Positions 31,702-43,454 of a DNA stretch of 64,000 bases are shown piece after piece. The translations under genes were made by a program, and so were the position numbers. Source of the DNA: Dactylorhiza incarnata (lineage: Eukaryota > Streptophyta > Magnoliopsida > Asparagales > Orchidaceae); assembly GCA_033032865.1 (NCBI GenBank), contig JAWHQI010000719.1, positions 1-64,000 on the forward strand. Reading direction: 5' to 3'. The notes under the pieces were generated by a model, which saw nothing but the letters and a program-made list of their open reading frames with translations, had not been told where the DNA came from and ran no database searches. Every line of letters begins with the position of its first letter. Position 1 is the stretch's first letter.

Positions 31702-33086
31702 TGTAATATCCTGCCAATACAAACTATATAACAGTAGGTCCGGCCGGGACCCCGCACCATATTGATCACACTAGCTAGATGTTAATAAGATGATAACAGA
31801 AAAGAACTACACGAGAGTATCACAGCGTAAGCGGAAGCATTAATTATCATTACTTTCAGAATTGTTCACTATCCCAGGAATGAAACAATAAAGAGTTAGG
31901 ACCATAAAGTCTAACATTCATACAATATCTTTAACTCAAAACATACTTCGACACGTAGGCCAGCAATATACGGAAAGCAGTAAAAGAGAGGTTGGCCTTC
32001 AAGGGCCAACACAACATATGGTTATGCCCGCTATTTTTCACTTGGCTCACCAGCACCTGCACCAACATCCAATGAGAGATAAATGATGGTCATCTATGAG
32101 CTGACCACAAACTATGTAACGTTCCCAACCCCCGGCCATCTAGCCAGCTTAGGGGCGTGTCACCGCTAATCCTGCAAGCAAGTCGTACATGTAACATGTA
32201 ATCATATAAAGAAAGTACAATTACACTATACATGGTGAAGTTTTAAGCACAATCAATCTTCTAGGTTGAGCATAAAAGTAATGAGAACCTAAGTATGCAC
32301 ATGATGTTGGTTGGGTTCACCTGGAGGATTCCCACAACCGCATAAGCAACCGCATGAGGCTAACACAACATCAATCCACAATCAACTCCACCATAAGCAA
32401 CACAATCTTAGGTGAGAAAAAGAGTTTTTGGTCGGTCTAGGTAAGCACCTTCTACGACCTCTCCCATGATCCCGATCTGCATAGAAACAGGTTCAGTTCA
32501 GCTTTTCTCGTGCTCTAGTTGTCGTGATCTTATTGCACGACGTGGGTGCAGCTTCGTCTCGGCCCGTAAGGGTTTAACACATTCGAGTGCTACACAAAAC
32601 GATGGCTACGCACCCAATCCTTCCAAGAGGACTTAGGCTTCGCACACGTGTCCAATGAAGGAGGTACAAGACCTCTTTACTTCAAATCTCGTGGTGAAGG
32701 TTTGCATTCAACCACATTCCAAGCATGGGGCTTCCGTTAGGCTCTCCGAAAGACACATAAATCTCAAGTCCCGCATTACGATGTCATTTCTCACTGAGTC
32801 ATTCTCCGACAAGCATTCTAGGCTTAACCTAAATGCACGTCAAAATCAAGCATCACTGATCCGGGCTAACGGCCACGGGTAGGCTTCATACAAAATTCCT
32901 AAATTCGTTTGTCTACTAGATTTCTACATGCAAACAATGTCGAGGATGGACACACTCTACCCGGAGTTCCGAAGAACTATAGGAAGTCCTACACTTCACT
33001 AATTAGTGAAAGAGACAACCTCAATATGCATAGAAAAAGAATGAAAAGACCAAACGCGTCATAAGACCGGGAGGAATGATCGTTAC

Positions 33087-33141
<55 letters not shown>

Positions 33142-33773
33142 GCGCCATGAATTTGAGATTTCAATCGGATGGAAAGAACCGCACCAGGCTGTTCTCCGTG
33201 GATCTGGAAACGTCACGTGATTCAGAGCTTCAGAACTCCGTGAATGCCGGAAGATGCCTTCTTCTTCTTCCTTGATCTCTCAGTTTTCTCACATTTGGAG
33301 AGAGAATGTAAAGGTAGAAATAAACCTAAAGTTATCTCTCAAACCTTCTTTAAAGTATTTCGAAATCATGACAGTCGTCAGATCGACATTTCAAGTGGAT
33401 CTGGACAGCTACGATGAAGGATCGGCACTTATGTTTCCGTCAAAATCAAAATAGGAAAAATCAACACTCTGTCTGCATTTGTCGAGTCCTTCTGACAATT
33501 CGTCGAGACAATAGCTTTCGTCGAGATGTTTCGACGAATTCGTCGAGACAACTCGAGACATTTCGACGATTCGTTGAAACTAAACCAGAACCAGAGTTCG
33601 TCGATACTAGCTAAATCTATTTGACGATTCGTCGAGATCATTCGACGATTCGTCGAGAGTACTCGATCATATTTTGTCGAATAAGTCCAATTCATCGAGA
33701 CCACTGGAGACATTTTGACGAATCCTGACAGTACTTCTCCTCAGCCCTTATTTGGGAAAAGTGGGGTGTTACA
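31702..33773 (-). mobile_element. Solo LTR inside copia-2, 2072 bp, TSD TGAGA
   Basis: In plus orientation it runs from TGTAATATCC to GGGGTGTTACA, so on the minus strand it starts TGTAACACCCC as many plant gypsy LTRs do. TGAGA lies on both sides (31697-31701 and 33774-33778). A CT microsatellite lies at 33090-33138, and a run of CGACGAATTCGTCGAGA-type short palindromic repeats at 33480-33720. No coding content is credible. Confidence 0.85.
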
Positions 33774-36660
33774 TGAGATCTCAGTTTTGGATCATGATGA
33801 GCCGATCTCTGAGGCGAAGTTGAAGAGACACGTACTCTGAGGCCTGCAGAAGGAGCATGTTCTGTTTGTTACTTCTGTACAAGGATGAGCTACTCAGCCT
33901 TCCTTACTAGAGCTAGAGAACCTGCTGTCGTCACAGGAGAGCTTGGCGAAGCAGATGGCTGGAGTAATTATCTCAGGGGGAGATTGTGAGGCATTATTCT
34001 CAAGTAAGAAGAAGTCCCGGGACTTGAAGAAGAAGAACTTCATAGATGGACCATCAACATCCTCTCAAGGAGATGGGAAGAAGTTCCTTCCTGCGCGCGA
34101 AGAAAAGGGGAGAACTCTTTGTTTTGTCTGTAAGAAGTACGGGCACATGACAAAGGACTGTCGGACCAACATGAAGGCTCGTCATGTTGCTGAGAAGGAA
34201 GGAGGACAATGGAGAGGTGAGGCGAGAGGTGAAGGTCACCAGGGTGGTGAGGGCGGAGATAACTAATTCCTAGCTGAGATGAATGCAACGTCAGTCGAGG
34301 TCTTAGCCTCCATCAACTTTGACAATGACTGGATTGTGAATTCCGGCTGCGGGCACCATCTCACTAGAGATGTAAGTTTGCCTCCCTGAAGCATATGAAG
34401 GGTCGGATGTTATCATCACTGCAAATGATATGGTGCATCCAGTTGAGAAAGAAGGGATGGTATCCCTTGAGAGTGAAGAGAAGCCCGTGACACTGAAGAG
34501 TGTGTATCACGTGCCTGGCATGAAGAAGAACCTCTTCTCGGTTGCAAATGCAGTGAATGTTGGATACCACGTGCAGTTTGGACCAAAGGAGGTAAAGTTT
34601 CTGAAGAACCTATCGTCTATTGATGCTGACATCACGCTCACCGGGGGAAGGGTGAAGGAGTTGTATGTTCTGTCTACAAATGCTTATATTGATAAGCTGA
34701 AGACAAACAACAGCGTTGCGATCTGACATAAGAGGCTAGCTCATGTGGGGATGGACAAGCTGAAGATGATGGTTGTGAAGGGCCTAGTGTCTGACCTGCC
34801 TAACCTCTCTTCCTACAACGACGGTCATGTGTGTGAGGGCTGTCAATATGGAAAGTCATATCGACTTCTGTTTGACAAGTTGGAGAACAGGTATAAGGCA
34901 CCTCTTGAGTGTGTACATGCTGATGCGATGGGGTCGCGCGCCACCCTTACTTATGGAGAAAATAAGTATGCGCTAGTTTTGGTGGACGATTACACCCGCT
35001 ATACGTCGGTTTACTTTCTAAGGGAGAGGTCAGAAGTATTCTTGAAGTTCCAGGAGTTGAAGGAACTTGTGGAGGGGAGGCTGAACCTGAGGGTGAAGAA
35101 GTTGAGAAGTGACAATGGGGGGAGTTTACCTCTAATGAGTTTGCTTCTTTCTGCAGGAAATTCAGCATTCAGCGGGAACTCTCTTGCGTTCACACCCCAC
35201 AGCAAAATGGGTTCACAGAGAGGAACATATGCCATTTGGTGGAGACAACCAGGAGCTGTCTACATGCCAAGGGCATTCTCAAGGCCTTATGGGCGGACAG
35301 AATGACATATGCAACTCACGTGATCAACAGACTACCACTGAGTCCCAACAGGATGGTGTCTCCACACCAGCTCATGTTAGGGGAGAAGTCAAACTTGGCT
35401 CACATGAGAGTATTTTGTTTAACGTGCTTCGTGTATGTCCCGGATGCTCAGAGAACCAAGTTGGAGCCGAAAGCACGAAAGTGTCTTCATCGACTACGAT
35501 GAGCGGAAAAAGGGGTGGAAATGCATGGATCTGCAGACCCCCAAGTTTGTCGTCTCACGCGACGTGGTGTTTGACAAACTGATCTTATATCAGGGAGTCT
35601 CTTTTGTGGTGTTGCCTGAGAGTGGAGATTTAAGCAGGAGAGAAAAGAGAGTCACTGAGGACTCTACTGTGGAGTTAGAGTTATCTCTCAGTGCCCCATC
35701 GCCATCTGGCTCGGGAGAAGCTTCGAGCTCTTGATGCAGGGGAGTGCTACTTCAAGAAATGTTGAAAGGAGAACTGAAGCGAAAGAGTCTACTAGAGTAG
35801 TAGAAAGTGGTCAAGCCTTGAGGAGGTCGAAGCGGACCATCGTCCCGCCTTCTCGCTATAAGGAGGGAAACTTCATGAGTTTGATCTCTTGCTTCTTTGC
35901 AGGACCACTCAACGAGAGGGAACTTGTCCGCTTTGAAGATGTTGTTGGCACTAAGGAGTGGGACGTGACCATGGATGAAGAGATGGAGGCATTGAAGAAA
36001 AATGAGACCTGAGACCTTGTTCCTCCCATGGTTGAAGGCATTAAACCTGTCACCTACAAGTGGGTGTAAAGAGGAGAGCTGATGAAGAAGTATAGCGGTA
36101 CAAGGCGAGGCTTGTCGCACGGGGTTTCTCACAAACCTATGGAGAGGACTATAAGGAGATATTTAGTCATGTGGAGAAAATGACGCGGTGAGGACGGTCA
36201 TTGCTCTAACGGCGTGCAGAGGTTGGAAGCTGTGACAGCTTGATGTGAAGAATGCAATCCTATATGGAGAGATTGACAAAGACATATTCACGGTGCAACC
36301 ACCTGGATACGTGTCCAAGTCACTTCCACATCTGTGTGCAAGCTGAAGAAGGCCCTCTACGGGTTGGAACAGACGTCGAGAGCCTCGTATGGGAATATTG
36401 CGAAGTACCTGCAGTTCTGTGCGTATTGTGCCTCAGACTCAGACTCTAGCATATTTGTGAAGAAGAGTGGAGATCTTCATGTGTTGGTGTTGTTGTACGT
36501 CGACGATATGATCATGACGGGGAATAACAGTGAGGAGGTCGCGATGCTGAGACAACAGTTTCTCATCCGATTCGAGATGAAGGATCATGGTGAACTGCAT
36601 CATTTCCTTGGCCTCCATGTAGAGAAGAGAAGAGATGGGATGTTCCTCTCAAAGGTCCTC

Positions 36661-36802
36661 TCCGAATAGGAAGCTCTCCATGCATGACTTCCACTTCTTA
36701 TAGTTTGTCTGAGTTAGCAACTCAATGCCAAGACCTCTCGCATAGTCTCCTCCGCCGTCCATCTTGATTACTCAGTGCTTGTTCCGACCTCCTCTGATAC
36801 CA
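36661..36802 (-). pseudogene. Copia-3 gag start and primer site, inverted
   Basis: Read on the minus strand, the LTR end is followed by TGGTATCAGAGGAGG (primer site) and then the gag start MDGGGDYARGLGIELLTQTN with KKWKSCMESFLFGEDL. It meets the plus-strand copia-2 body head-to-head near 36656-36660. Only the first part of gag is left. Confidence 0.75.
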
Positions 36803-37332
36803 TGTGAGATTTTCAGGACCGATGGAGCACCAAGACACGAACACCAAGAATGAACACAAACACTTCTCTTTGATTACAAATGAGAGTTACATGATTACAA
36901 GACTGAATACAAGTGAAAATAACTCGATTTACAACATCCAAATAAAAGTAATAAAAAATTGGTCGTTGCTCGCTAACGCCCGGCGTTGACTCTAACGCGC
37001 CGCGTTAGCCCACTCACAAGCTCACTGCTCGCACTCGCAGCTCACTGGCCGCACTCCCACTCGCTGGCCACTAGTCGCACTCTCACACTTAACGTCTGAC
37101 GTTAACTTCTAACGCTCCGCATTAGCTCGTGAGTACTCTCTCTCAAGGGACCTTCTCTCTAGGTCACTAGCCGAACTCGCTTTGAGTTCTCTGCTATCTC
37201 GCTCAAAACAAAGATGTCTTCTAAAGGGGGATTGCCCTCTTATTTATAGGGAAAGGGAAGACCTTCTAGAAGTCGAGCTAACGCTGGCGTTAGCTCTAAC
37301 GCAGGGCGTTAGCTCACTTCAATATCTCACAC
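36803..37332 (-). mobile_element. 5' LTR of inverted copia-3 fragment
   Basis: On the minus strand it begins TGTGAGATATTGAAGTGAGC and ends GAAAATCTCACA. It has a TATAAATAAG near 37235 and repeated GCTAACGC/GGCGTTAG words. It is the same copia family as the LTRs at 29258 and 50359, with a different U3. Confidence 0.75.
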
Positions 37333-37621
37333 AACCTTCTATCCTCCCAAATATTGGGAGGTAGGTTGTTGATGTCAAGCTTGAACTGCCGATCTCCTTA
37401 ATAAGAGGGGACTCATTCCACCTCTCTTACCCAACTGTGATGCACTTTTGATGAAAGTTGAGTCAAACCACTCTGCACGAAAAGATGATAGATTTGAAAA
37501 TCAAACAAACTCAACAGTAAGGAGGGATGGGTGATAAATATTCTAAAATTGAACAGCTGACATGCTCACATATCTATAGTCTCTCTCTCTCTATATATAT
37601 ATAATATGTACTATATATATA
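37333..37621. other. AT-rich spacer with TA microsatellite
   Basis: Nothing recognised except a short CT and TA run at about 37578-37620, into which the foldback element inserted. Confidence 0.4.
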
Positions 37622-38030
37622 GGTGATTGTTATCCGCACTACAGTTTTGGATATCCGCACTTTTTTTGTATGAGTTATTACGCGCCTTTTGGAAATACGT
37701 CTTGTACATGCATTTTTAGAAAAAATGATCAACACGAAAGTTGTAGATCTCGATAGTTGAACACTTTTCCTAAAAATGCACGCACAAGACTTATTGCCGC
37801 CCTGATTGAAATATGTGAGTAACTATAGCGAATTTTTGGAAATACGTCTTGTACATGCATTTTTAGGAAAAATGTTCAACACAAAAGTTGTAGATCTCGT
37901 CGAGATCTACAACTTTCGTGTTGAACATTTTTCCTAAAAATACTTGTACAAGACGTATTTCCAAAAGGCGCGTAATAACTCATACAAAAAAGTGCGGATA
38001 TCCAAAACTGTAGTGCGGATAACAATCACC
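37622..38030. mobile_element. Mutator-like foldback element, copy 2 (409 bp)
   Basis: The ends are GGTGATTGTTATCCGCACTA and its complement. The flanks are TATATATA on both sides. It has the same double-palindrome layout as 19622-20048, with inner arms around TTTTTAGGAAAAATGTTCAA and a nearly perfect hairpin at AAGTTGTAGATCTCGTCGAG. No coding capacity. Confidence 0.75.
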
Positions 38031-38930
38031 TATATATAAGACAGTAAGAAATCAATTTAAATAATTTGAGCGTGATAAATAAAGAGCACTAAGATTTAAG
38101 CAATGACGAAGCTCGTAAGCTGGATTGATCCTGACTTTAATATAATAATAATATAAAGTCAATAACTAATCTTGTTGGAGTTTTTGACAGAAGAATGATG
38201 TTCAATTGTTCATTTTTCTCGTTGTTTTTATTTAATTCAAAAATAAATCTTGATGTTGAACATAATTTAGAGTTCTCGTCACTTTCTGAGAGACTCTATC
38301 CACCCGCTTCATTCAAATGAACAAATTCGTTATTTTTAATTAGGCATACATATATCAATTATAAAAACAAAGCAATTAAGCAATAAATATCCGTATTATA
38401 CTAGGTGTCGTGTGCGGGCGACATCTAGCATAGTAGCGTATTTTTCGCCGCCTACTCTGTTGAGTTAACTAGCGGCTCACTTGACCCCTATTGAAATATG
38501 GGGGTATGTTTGAGCTAGAGCGCGATGTTGTTTGTAGAAGGAGAAGTGAAAAATGATCAATGTTAAAATTGATCTTTCAGAAACTGTATATTCAAATCTG
38601 AAAATATTGTTTATGAAAACTTTGTCTGCGGTCTAATGCGCAGATCGGAAAAATATTAATCATTGAAAATTCCTCCAAAATTAAGTTCGAAAATAGTTTT
38701 AAGCAAAGTAAAGTATGATGAACATAGAATGGAAACATATACGATGCGTATATAGTAGCTAGCTTCGTATAGCTCTTCAGCAATTGAATCAGGCAATGCA
38801 GATATTTCATCCAGTACACATGCTCTTGGACCTTTTATTTTTGGTTGTTTGCAATGAGAACATGGTCTCTATGATTTTACCCCGCTTCAATCTTGATGGG
38901 GTTCCCCTAAAAGGGTTCGAGTTGAGCAGG
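38031..38930. other. AT-rich intergenic sequence, nothing recognised
   Basis: No gene, RNA or transposon end seen over about 900 bp. Confidence 0.4.
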
Positions 38931-39345
38931 GCCGAGTGTTTCTCATCGCGGCCTCGCCCGGACCCGGAGAGCGGCACCAGCATTTACGGTCAGTCTTAGC
39001 CTCGATGCTAAGTACTTTCGCGCTACCGCTTCCGCCTGTTCCACGGAAAAGCTCTCACTTGTTATGCAATCAGACCGACTACCGCGGTAGCGCAACGGAA
39101 TTTAAATCGAGCACAAACAATCGCGCAAAATTAAAAAAGACGGAACGAGATTTCAGGCACGCACAGACGACACAAGGATTTATGTGGTTCGGAGAGAAGC
39201 TCCTACGTCCACGGGGAGAGCAAGCCGGAAAAGATCCACTAATAAACTGAGGAGTTACAGAGAGGTTACACAGAGACCGAATCACGGTCGTCGGAATAGA
39301 GCCCGACGAGATGTCGCTCCACCTGGAGCTGACAAGATGTGTCGC

Positions 39346-39800
39346 CGCTAGCTCGGCCAGATGTCGATCCCGCCTGGACCGACCGGAGTTGCCGTCGCTA
39401 GCACGACCGGATGTCGATCCCGCCTGGATCGACCGGATTTGCCGCCGCTAGCACGACCGGATGCTGATCCCTCATGGACTGACCGGAGTTGCCGCCGCTA
39501 GCACGACCGGATGCCGATCCTGCCTGGATCGACCGGAGTTGCCGCCGCTAGCACGACCGAATGTCGATACCGTCTAGACCGACCGGAGTTGACGCCGCTA
39601 GCACGACCGGATGCTGATCCCGCCTGGATCGACCGGAGTTGCCGCCACTAGCACGACCGGATGTCGATCCCAATCCCGGACCGACCGGAGTTGTCGCCAC
39701 TAGCACGACCGGATGTCGATCCCTCCTGGATCGACCGAAGTTGTCGTCGCTAGCACGACCAGATGTCGATCCCGCCTGGATCGACCGGAGTTGCCGCCGC
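39346..39800. repeat. 50-bp minisatellite, about nine copies
   Basis: Units contain GCTAGCACGACCGGATGTCG and ATCCCGCCTGGATCGACCGG, spaced 50 bp apart, with several single-base variants. Confidence 0.85.
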
Positions 39801-40124
39801 AACAACACCCGCAGAAGACTCCTGCACCTCCTCCTCCTTGTCTCTCGCGAATGTATCAGATTTCTCCTCTTTTCGGCTATAACCGGCTCCTATATATATA
39901 GGATGAGAATGCATCTCCACCATTATGAAATAAACTCCTAAATAAGAGACAGCCAAATTTAGGCTTGGCTAAAATAGGATATGCATTCTTGAGAAATATT
40001 CTCCACATAATGATATTGCTATAAAGAGATAATCCAAAACTAGGAAAGAATTACTTCCACGGATCGGTGACATGGCGCGATCCTAACGATCCGGGCGCGA
40101 TGAGGTGTCATAATCTAACACTCG

Positions 40125-40640
40125 CTCCCTCCTGTTATACGGGAAGCGCTTTCGCTCGCTCCTGCTCCGCGGGAAGAGCTCATGCTCGCTCCTGTTCCGC
40201 AGGGAGCCCTCTCGCTCTCGCCTGTTCCGCGGGAAGCGCTCCCGCTCGCGCCTGTTCTGCCGGGAGTGCTCCCACTCGCGCCCGTTCCGTTGGAAGCGAT
40301 ACCGCTCTCGCCTGTTCCGCGGGAAGCACTCCCGCTCGCGCCTGTTCCGCAGGGAGTGCTCCCGCTCGCGCCCGTTCTGCAGGAAGCGCCACCGCTCTCG
40401 CCTGTTCCGCGGGAAGCGACACCGCTCTCGCCTGTTCCGCGGGAAGCGCTCCCGCTCACGCCTGTTCCGCGGGGGGTGCTCCCGCTCGCGCCCCTTCCGC
40501 GGGAAGCGCTACCGCTTTCGCTTGTTCCGCGGGAAGCGCTCCCGCTCGGGCCTATTCTGCAGGGAGTGCTCCCGCTCGCGCCCGTTCTACAGGAACCGCT
40601 CACGCTCGCGCTAGTTCGGCAGGAAGCGCTCCTGCTCCCC
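40125..40640. repeat. 30-bp GC-rich minisatellite, about seventeen copies
   Basis: The unit is close to GCGCCTGTTCCGCGGGAAGC followed by GCTCCCGCTC. Two or three variant units alternate (CGGGAAGCG, CAGGGAGTG, CAGGAAGCG). Long open frames on both strands come from the 30-bp period. Confidence 0.85.
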
Positions 40641-41074
40641 CTCCTCCGCGAACCATGCCGCCGCCATCCATCGTCGGCGGCGATCGCCTGCCACCACCAC
40701 CACCAAGGAAGCTGCCCGGGTTGCCCAAGGAGACCGGGAGGCAAAATTGTCATAATCTCGAAAATGGCAATCTGTGTGCCCCGGATCAATCATCCACATT
40801 CGCTCGTTCGGGAATCAGCATGACACAGTTATCAGAACATTCTCCTCAAAAATTATAAAATGGGAGTCAGGCCTCCATTTGAGGGGACTTTTGGCATTCA
40901 GACAAGGAGGAGCTCTTGAGTTTTCCGACGAGGATTCTTCGATGATCCACACCGGCCTTCAAGCTCCCCCTCGAAGATCTCCCCCAGCGTTCCGGCTCTC
41001 CTTCAAGGACTCTTCGAAGATCTCGGCTGGACTCCAAGTTCTCCGGTGTGAACCTCCTTGGCACCTCTGTTCTG

Positions 41075-41330
41075 AACGGCTCTGCTCCAGGCTGCTCCGG
41101 GGCGCTCTGCTCCGGGGCGCTCTGCTCCAGGGCGCTCTGCTCCAGGCTGCTCCGGGGCGCTCTGCTCCGGGCTGCTCCGGGGCGCTCTGCTCCGGGCTGC
41201 TCCGGGGCGCTATGCTCCAGGCTTCTCCGCGGCGCACTGCTCCAGGCTGCTCCGCGACGCTCTGCTCCAAGATGCTCTGCGTCACTCTACTCCAGGCTGC
41301 TCCACTCCAGGTTGCTCCGCTCGACATTTG
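41075..41330. repeat. Short-period repeat, GCTGCTCCGGGGCGCTCT type
   Basis: Words CTGCTCC, GGGCGCTCTGCTCC and CAGGCTGCTCC repeat with variable spacing. The complement (GCGGAGCAGCCTGGAGC) also recurs in the LTR fragment at 44650-44840, suggesting shared origin. Confidence 0.7.
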
Positions 41331-41411
41331 ATAAGGCCACTACAATTCTATCCAATCTTTGTAATATCGGAAGTCTAGGGGCCAAAAATCTCTAAAAATG
41401 AACTACTTTTA

Positions 41412-41631
41412 GGGTTCATTTGGCGCAGCGTTTGGAGGCGGCGTTTGCGGCAAACGCTGCCGCACGGCGGGTAAACAAATACCCGGTGGTGGCGTTTGTC
41501 GCGTCTCCTCCCGCCGCGCCATGGAAAACGAAGCAAAAAGCTCCTTTTCGAGCCCCGCCTCCTCCCCTCCGGTCCCAACCCCCTGTCTCCACCCGCTGGT
41601 TCCTCCCGCCACAACCGCGCCAAATAAAGCC
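41412..41631. mobile_element. Tourist-like MITE (family 2), 220 bp, TSD TTA
   Basis: The ends are GGGTTCATTTGGCGC and the complement of GGCTTTATTTGGCGC, with TTA on each side. It has the same size and termini as 27232-27451 and 41926-42144. Confidence 0.85.
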
Positions 41632-41925
41632 TTAGTCACTTTGATCTCCATGTCTGTTAGTAGGCTTGGTTGCTCTGAATAAATATCGACAACTTCATCT
41701 CCATTCGACTTGGATCATCGAATAATTTTAGGTTGCAGAGCATGTCAACAAAAGAAGAGTACACAAATAATTGAAAAAAAAAAACAATAAGTGCATGTGA
41801 ATCAAAACCTGTGTCGACTGTTCTCGCACTAAACCCTAAACGGCGAAATGGCAGCACGGGATCCGGTCTGTCGTCCAAAGAAGCAGCGAGGAATGATCGT
41901 AAATCGTGCAGGAAGAAGCGATTTA

Positions 41926-42144
41926 GGCTTCATTTGGCGCAGCGGGGGCGGGCGGAGACGGCGGCTCGATCCGCCGGTTTGGAACTGGAGGGGGGAGGCG
42001 GCAGCTCCAAAAGCCGCTTTTAGCGGCGTTTCTCCTTGCGGGCGGGTGGAAACGGAGCAAACGCTGCCGGAGGGGCATTTGTTTTGCCGCCTTCCGGCGG
42101 CGTTGCCCCAAACAGGGCGGCGAAACGCCGCCCCAAACGAAGCC
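41926..42144. mobile_element. Tourist-like MITE (family 2), 219 bp, TSD TTA
   Basis: The ends are GGCTTCATTTGGCGC and the complement of GGCTTCGTTTGGGGC, with TTA on each side (41923-41925 and 42145-42147). It has GC-rich internal blocks in common with the other two copies. Confidence 0.85.
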
Positions 42145-42417
42145 TTAGAGCAGGAGAGAGGGGATTCCCGTTCGAAGAAGCAGCGCTCCGACCTAAAATC
42201 GTGCTGGCAAGAGCACATCGCAGTTTACGATGGGGATTTGGTTTGCTAATAAAAGCTAATACACACCGCTGTTTAAAAAAAAGCATTTATTTTATTTAAG
42301 CTGGGTTTTTTGTGAGCTGCTAATAGTTAAACCATATTTGCTTATGACAACCCACAGAAAAATGAGTATTTAGTTGAATTTTTGATTCAGTAAAAAAAAC
42401 ATCGCGGCGCTTTCTTA

Positions 42418-43240
42418 GGGTCTGTTTGGGAGGGCTTTTCAGAAAGGAGAAGGATTGGTGGCGAAAAGAATGGTAGAAAAAGATGTTTTTGAAAAATGTC
42501 TATTAGAAAATGAGATTTGTTTAGGTGAACTCGTTTGCAGATATTTTCAAAAATGAGAATCACTTTATAAACTGTTTGACAAATCTCCGTTGCGGTGATT
42601 TTTTTTATTAAAAATGCAAGCTCTTCCAGAAAAATGCGCGCCCAGGGGGAAATGAGCGCCCGAGCACAAAATTTTTGCCCATATTTCGTGCGAGGGCGCA
42701 TATTTTGTCTGGGCGCGCATATTTCGCGTGGGCGTGCATATTTCGCGCGGGCGCGTATTTTTCTCCGGGGCGCACATTTTTCGACCCGGACGCGCATTTT
42801 TCGCCCGTGCTCTCATTTTTCGCCCGTGCGCGCATTCTTGACGGTGCGTATTTTTTTGTCCGGCGCGCATTTTTCATCCGGGCGTGCATTTTTCGTTCGG
42901 GCTTAAAATGCACGATCGGGTGGAAAATGCGCGACCGAGCGAAAAATTCGCATCTGGGCCTAAAATGCGCCCATGGCCGAAGAAATGCTCGTCTGGGCAA
43001 AAAATTGAACGCACGAGGGAAAAATTTGCGCTTGGGCGGAAAATGCGCTAACCTTGTATCGGGATGAGTAAGTATTTTTCGAAAAGGTTGAAAAGTAGGA
43101 GACAAGTGACTTTTCAAAAGGGGGAGAAAAGTTTTCCGCGGTAGCTTTCCCACCGGTAAACAATCCAAACGATTTGTTAGGTGCGGTAACATTTTTCAGA
43201 AAACAAAAAAAAAAGCTAAAAAGCTCTCTCAAACAGGCCC
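42418..43240. mobile_element. Large Tourist-like non-autonomous element, 823 bp, TSD TTA
   Basis: It begins GGGTCTGTTTGGGAGGGCTT and ends with AGCTCTCTCAAACAGGCCC, flanked by TTA (42415-42417 and 43241-43243). The middle (42640-43050) consists of diverged short repeats around GCGCGCATTTTTCGCCCG, in both orientations. No transposase is present. Confidence 0.75.
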
Positions 43241-43454
43241 TTAATGCAGGTTACAAAATAACATTGTACACGACGCACTCTCAGGCTTCACAGCTATGCA
43301 GCACTATAATTATTTATTATAAAGTGGCATTTTTGTCGCACTAATGAAATATATATTGATGTCGAAAAAAATATATTAATATGATTAAATTATTTAGTTG
43401 AATATGACCCTGAGCACTCCTCCTTCATTGCGATTTGTCGATGAGATAAGCTAA
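43241..43454. other. AT-rich spacer between MITEs
   Basis: Nothing recognised. Confidence 0.4.

Larger units (their letters stand above)
29869..36660 (+). pseudogene. Degenerate Ty1/copia gag-pol (copia-2), split by two solo LTRs
   Basis: The sequence is a decayed relative of the intact gag-pol at 51280-55434, in pieces 29910-30041, 31415-31701 and 33774-36660. Recognisable parts are the MDRRGGYARGLDIELLTQTN start, a CFVCKKYGHMTKDC zinc knuckle near 34120, the TLKSVYHVPGMKKNLFSVAN block, DDYTRYTSVYFLRE of integrase, a YVDD reverse-transcriptase centre (VLVLLYVDDMIMTG near 36490) and DLHVLVLL. Many stops and frameshifts interrupt it, and it ends within the region before RNase H, where it meets an inverted copia-3 fragment. 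It is not functional. Confidence 0.85.
38931..41411 (-). mobile_element. LTR-like region carrying three GC-rich minisatellites
   Basis: At 39150-39230 the minus strand has CCGTGGACGTAGGAGC followed by CCGAACCACATAAATCC, a sequence common in plant LTRs. The region then carries the three minisatellites listed separately. No coding domain is visible. I infer a decayed LTR or LTR element, but its ends are not defined. Confidence 0.35.

Noticed and set aside
40067..40858. 263-codon alanine/serine-rich frame and its antisense partner
   Set aside because: Both come from the 30-bp minisatellite; no domain seen.
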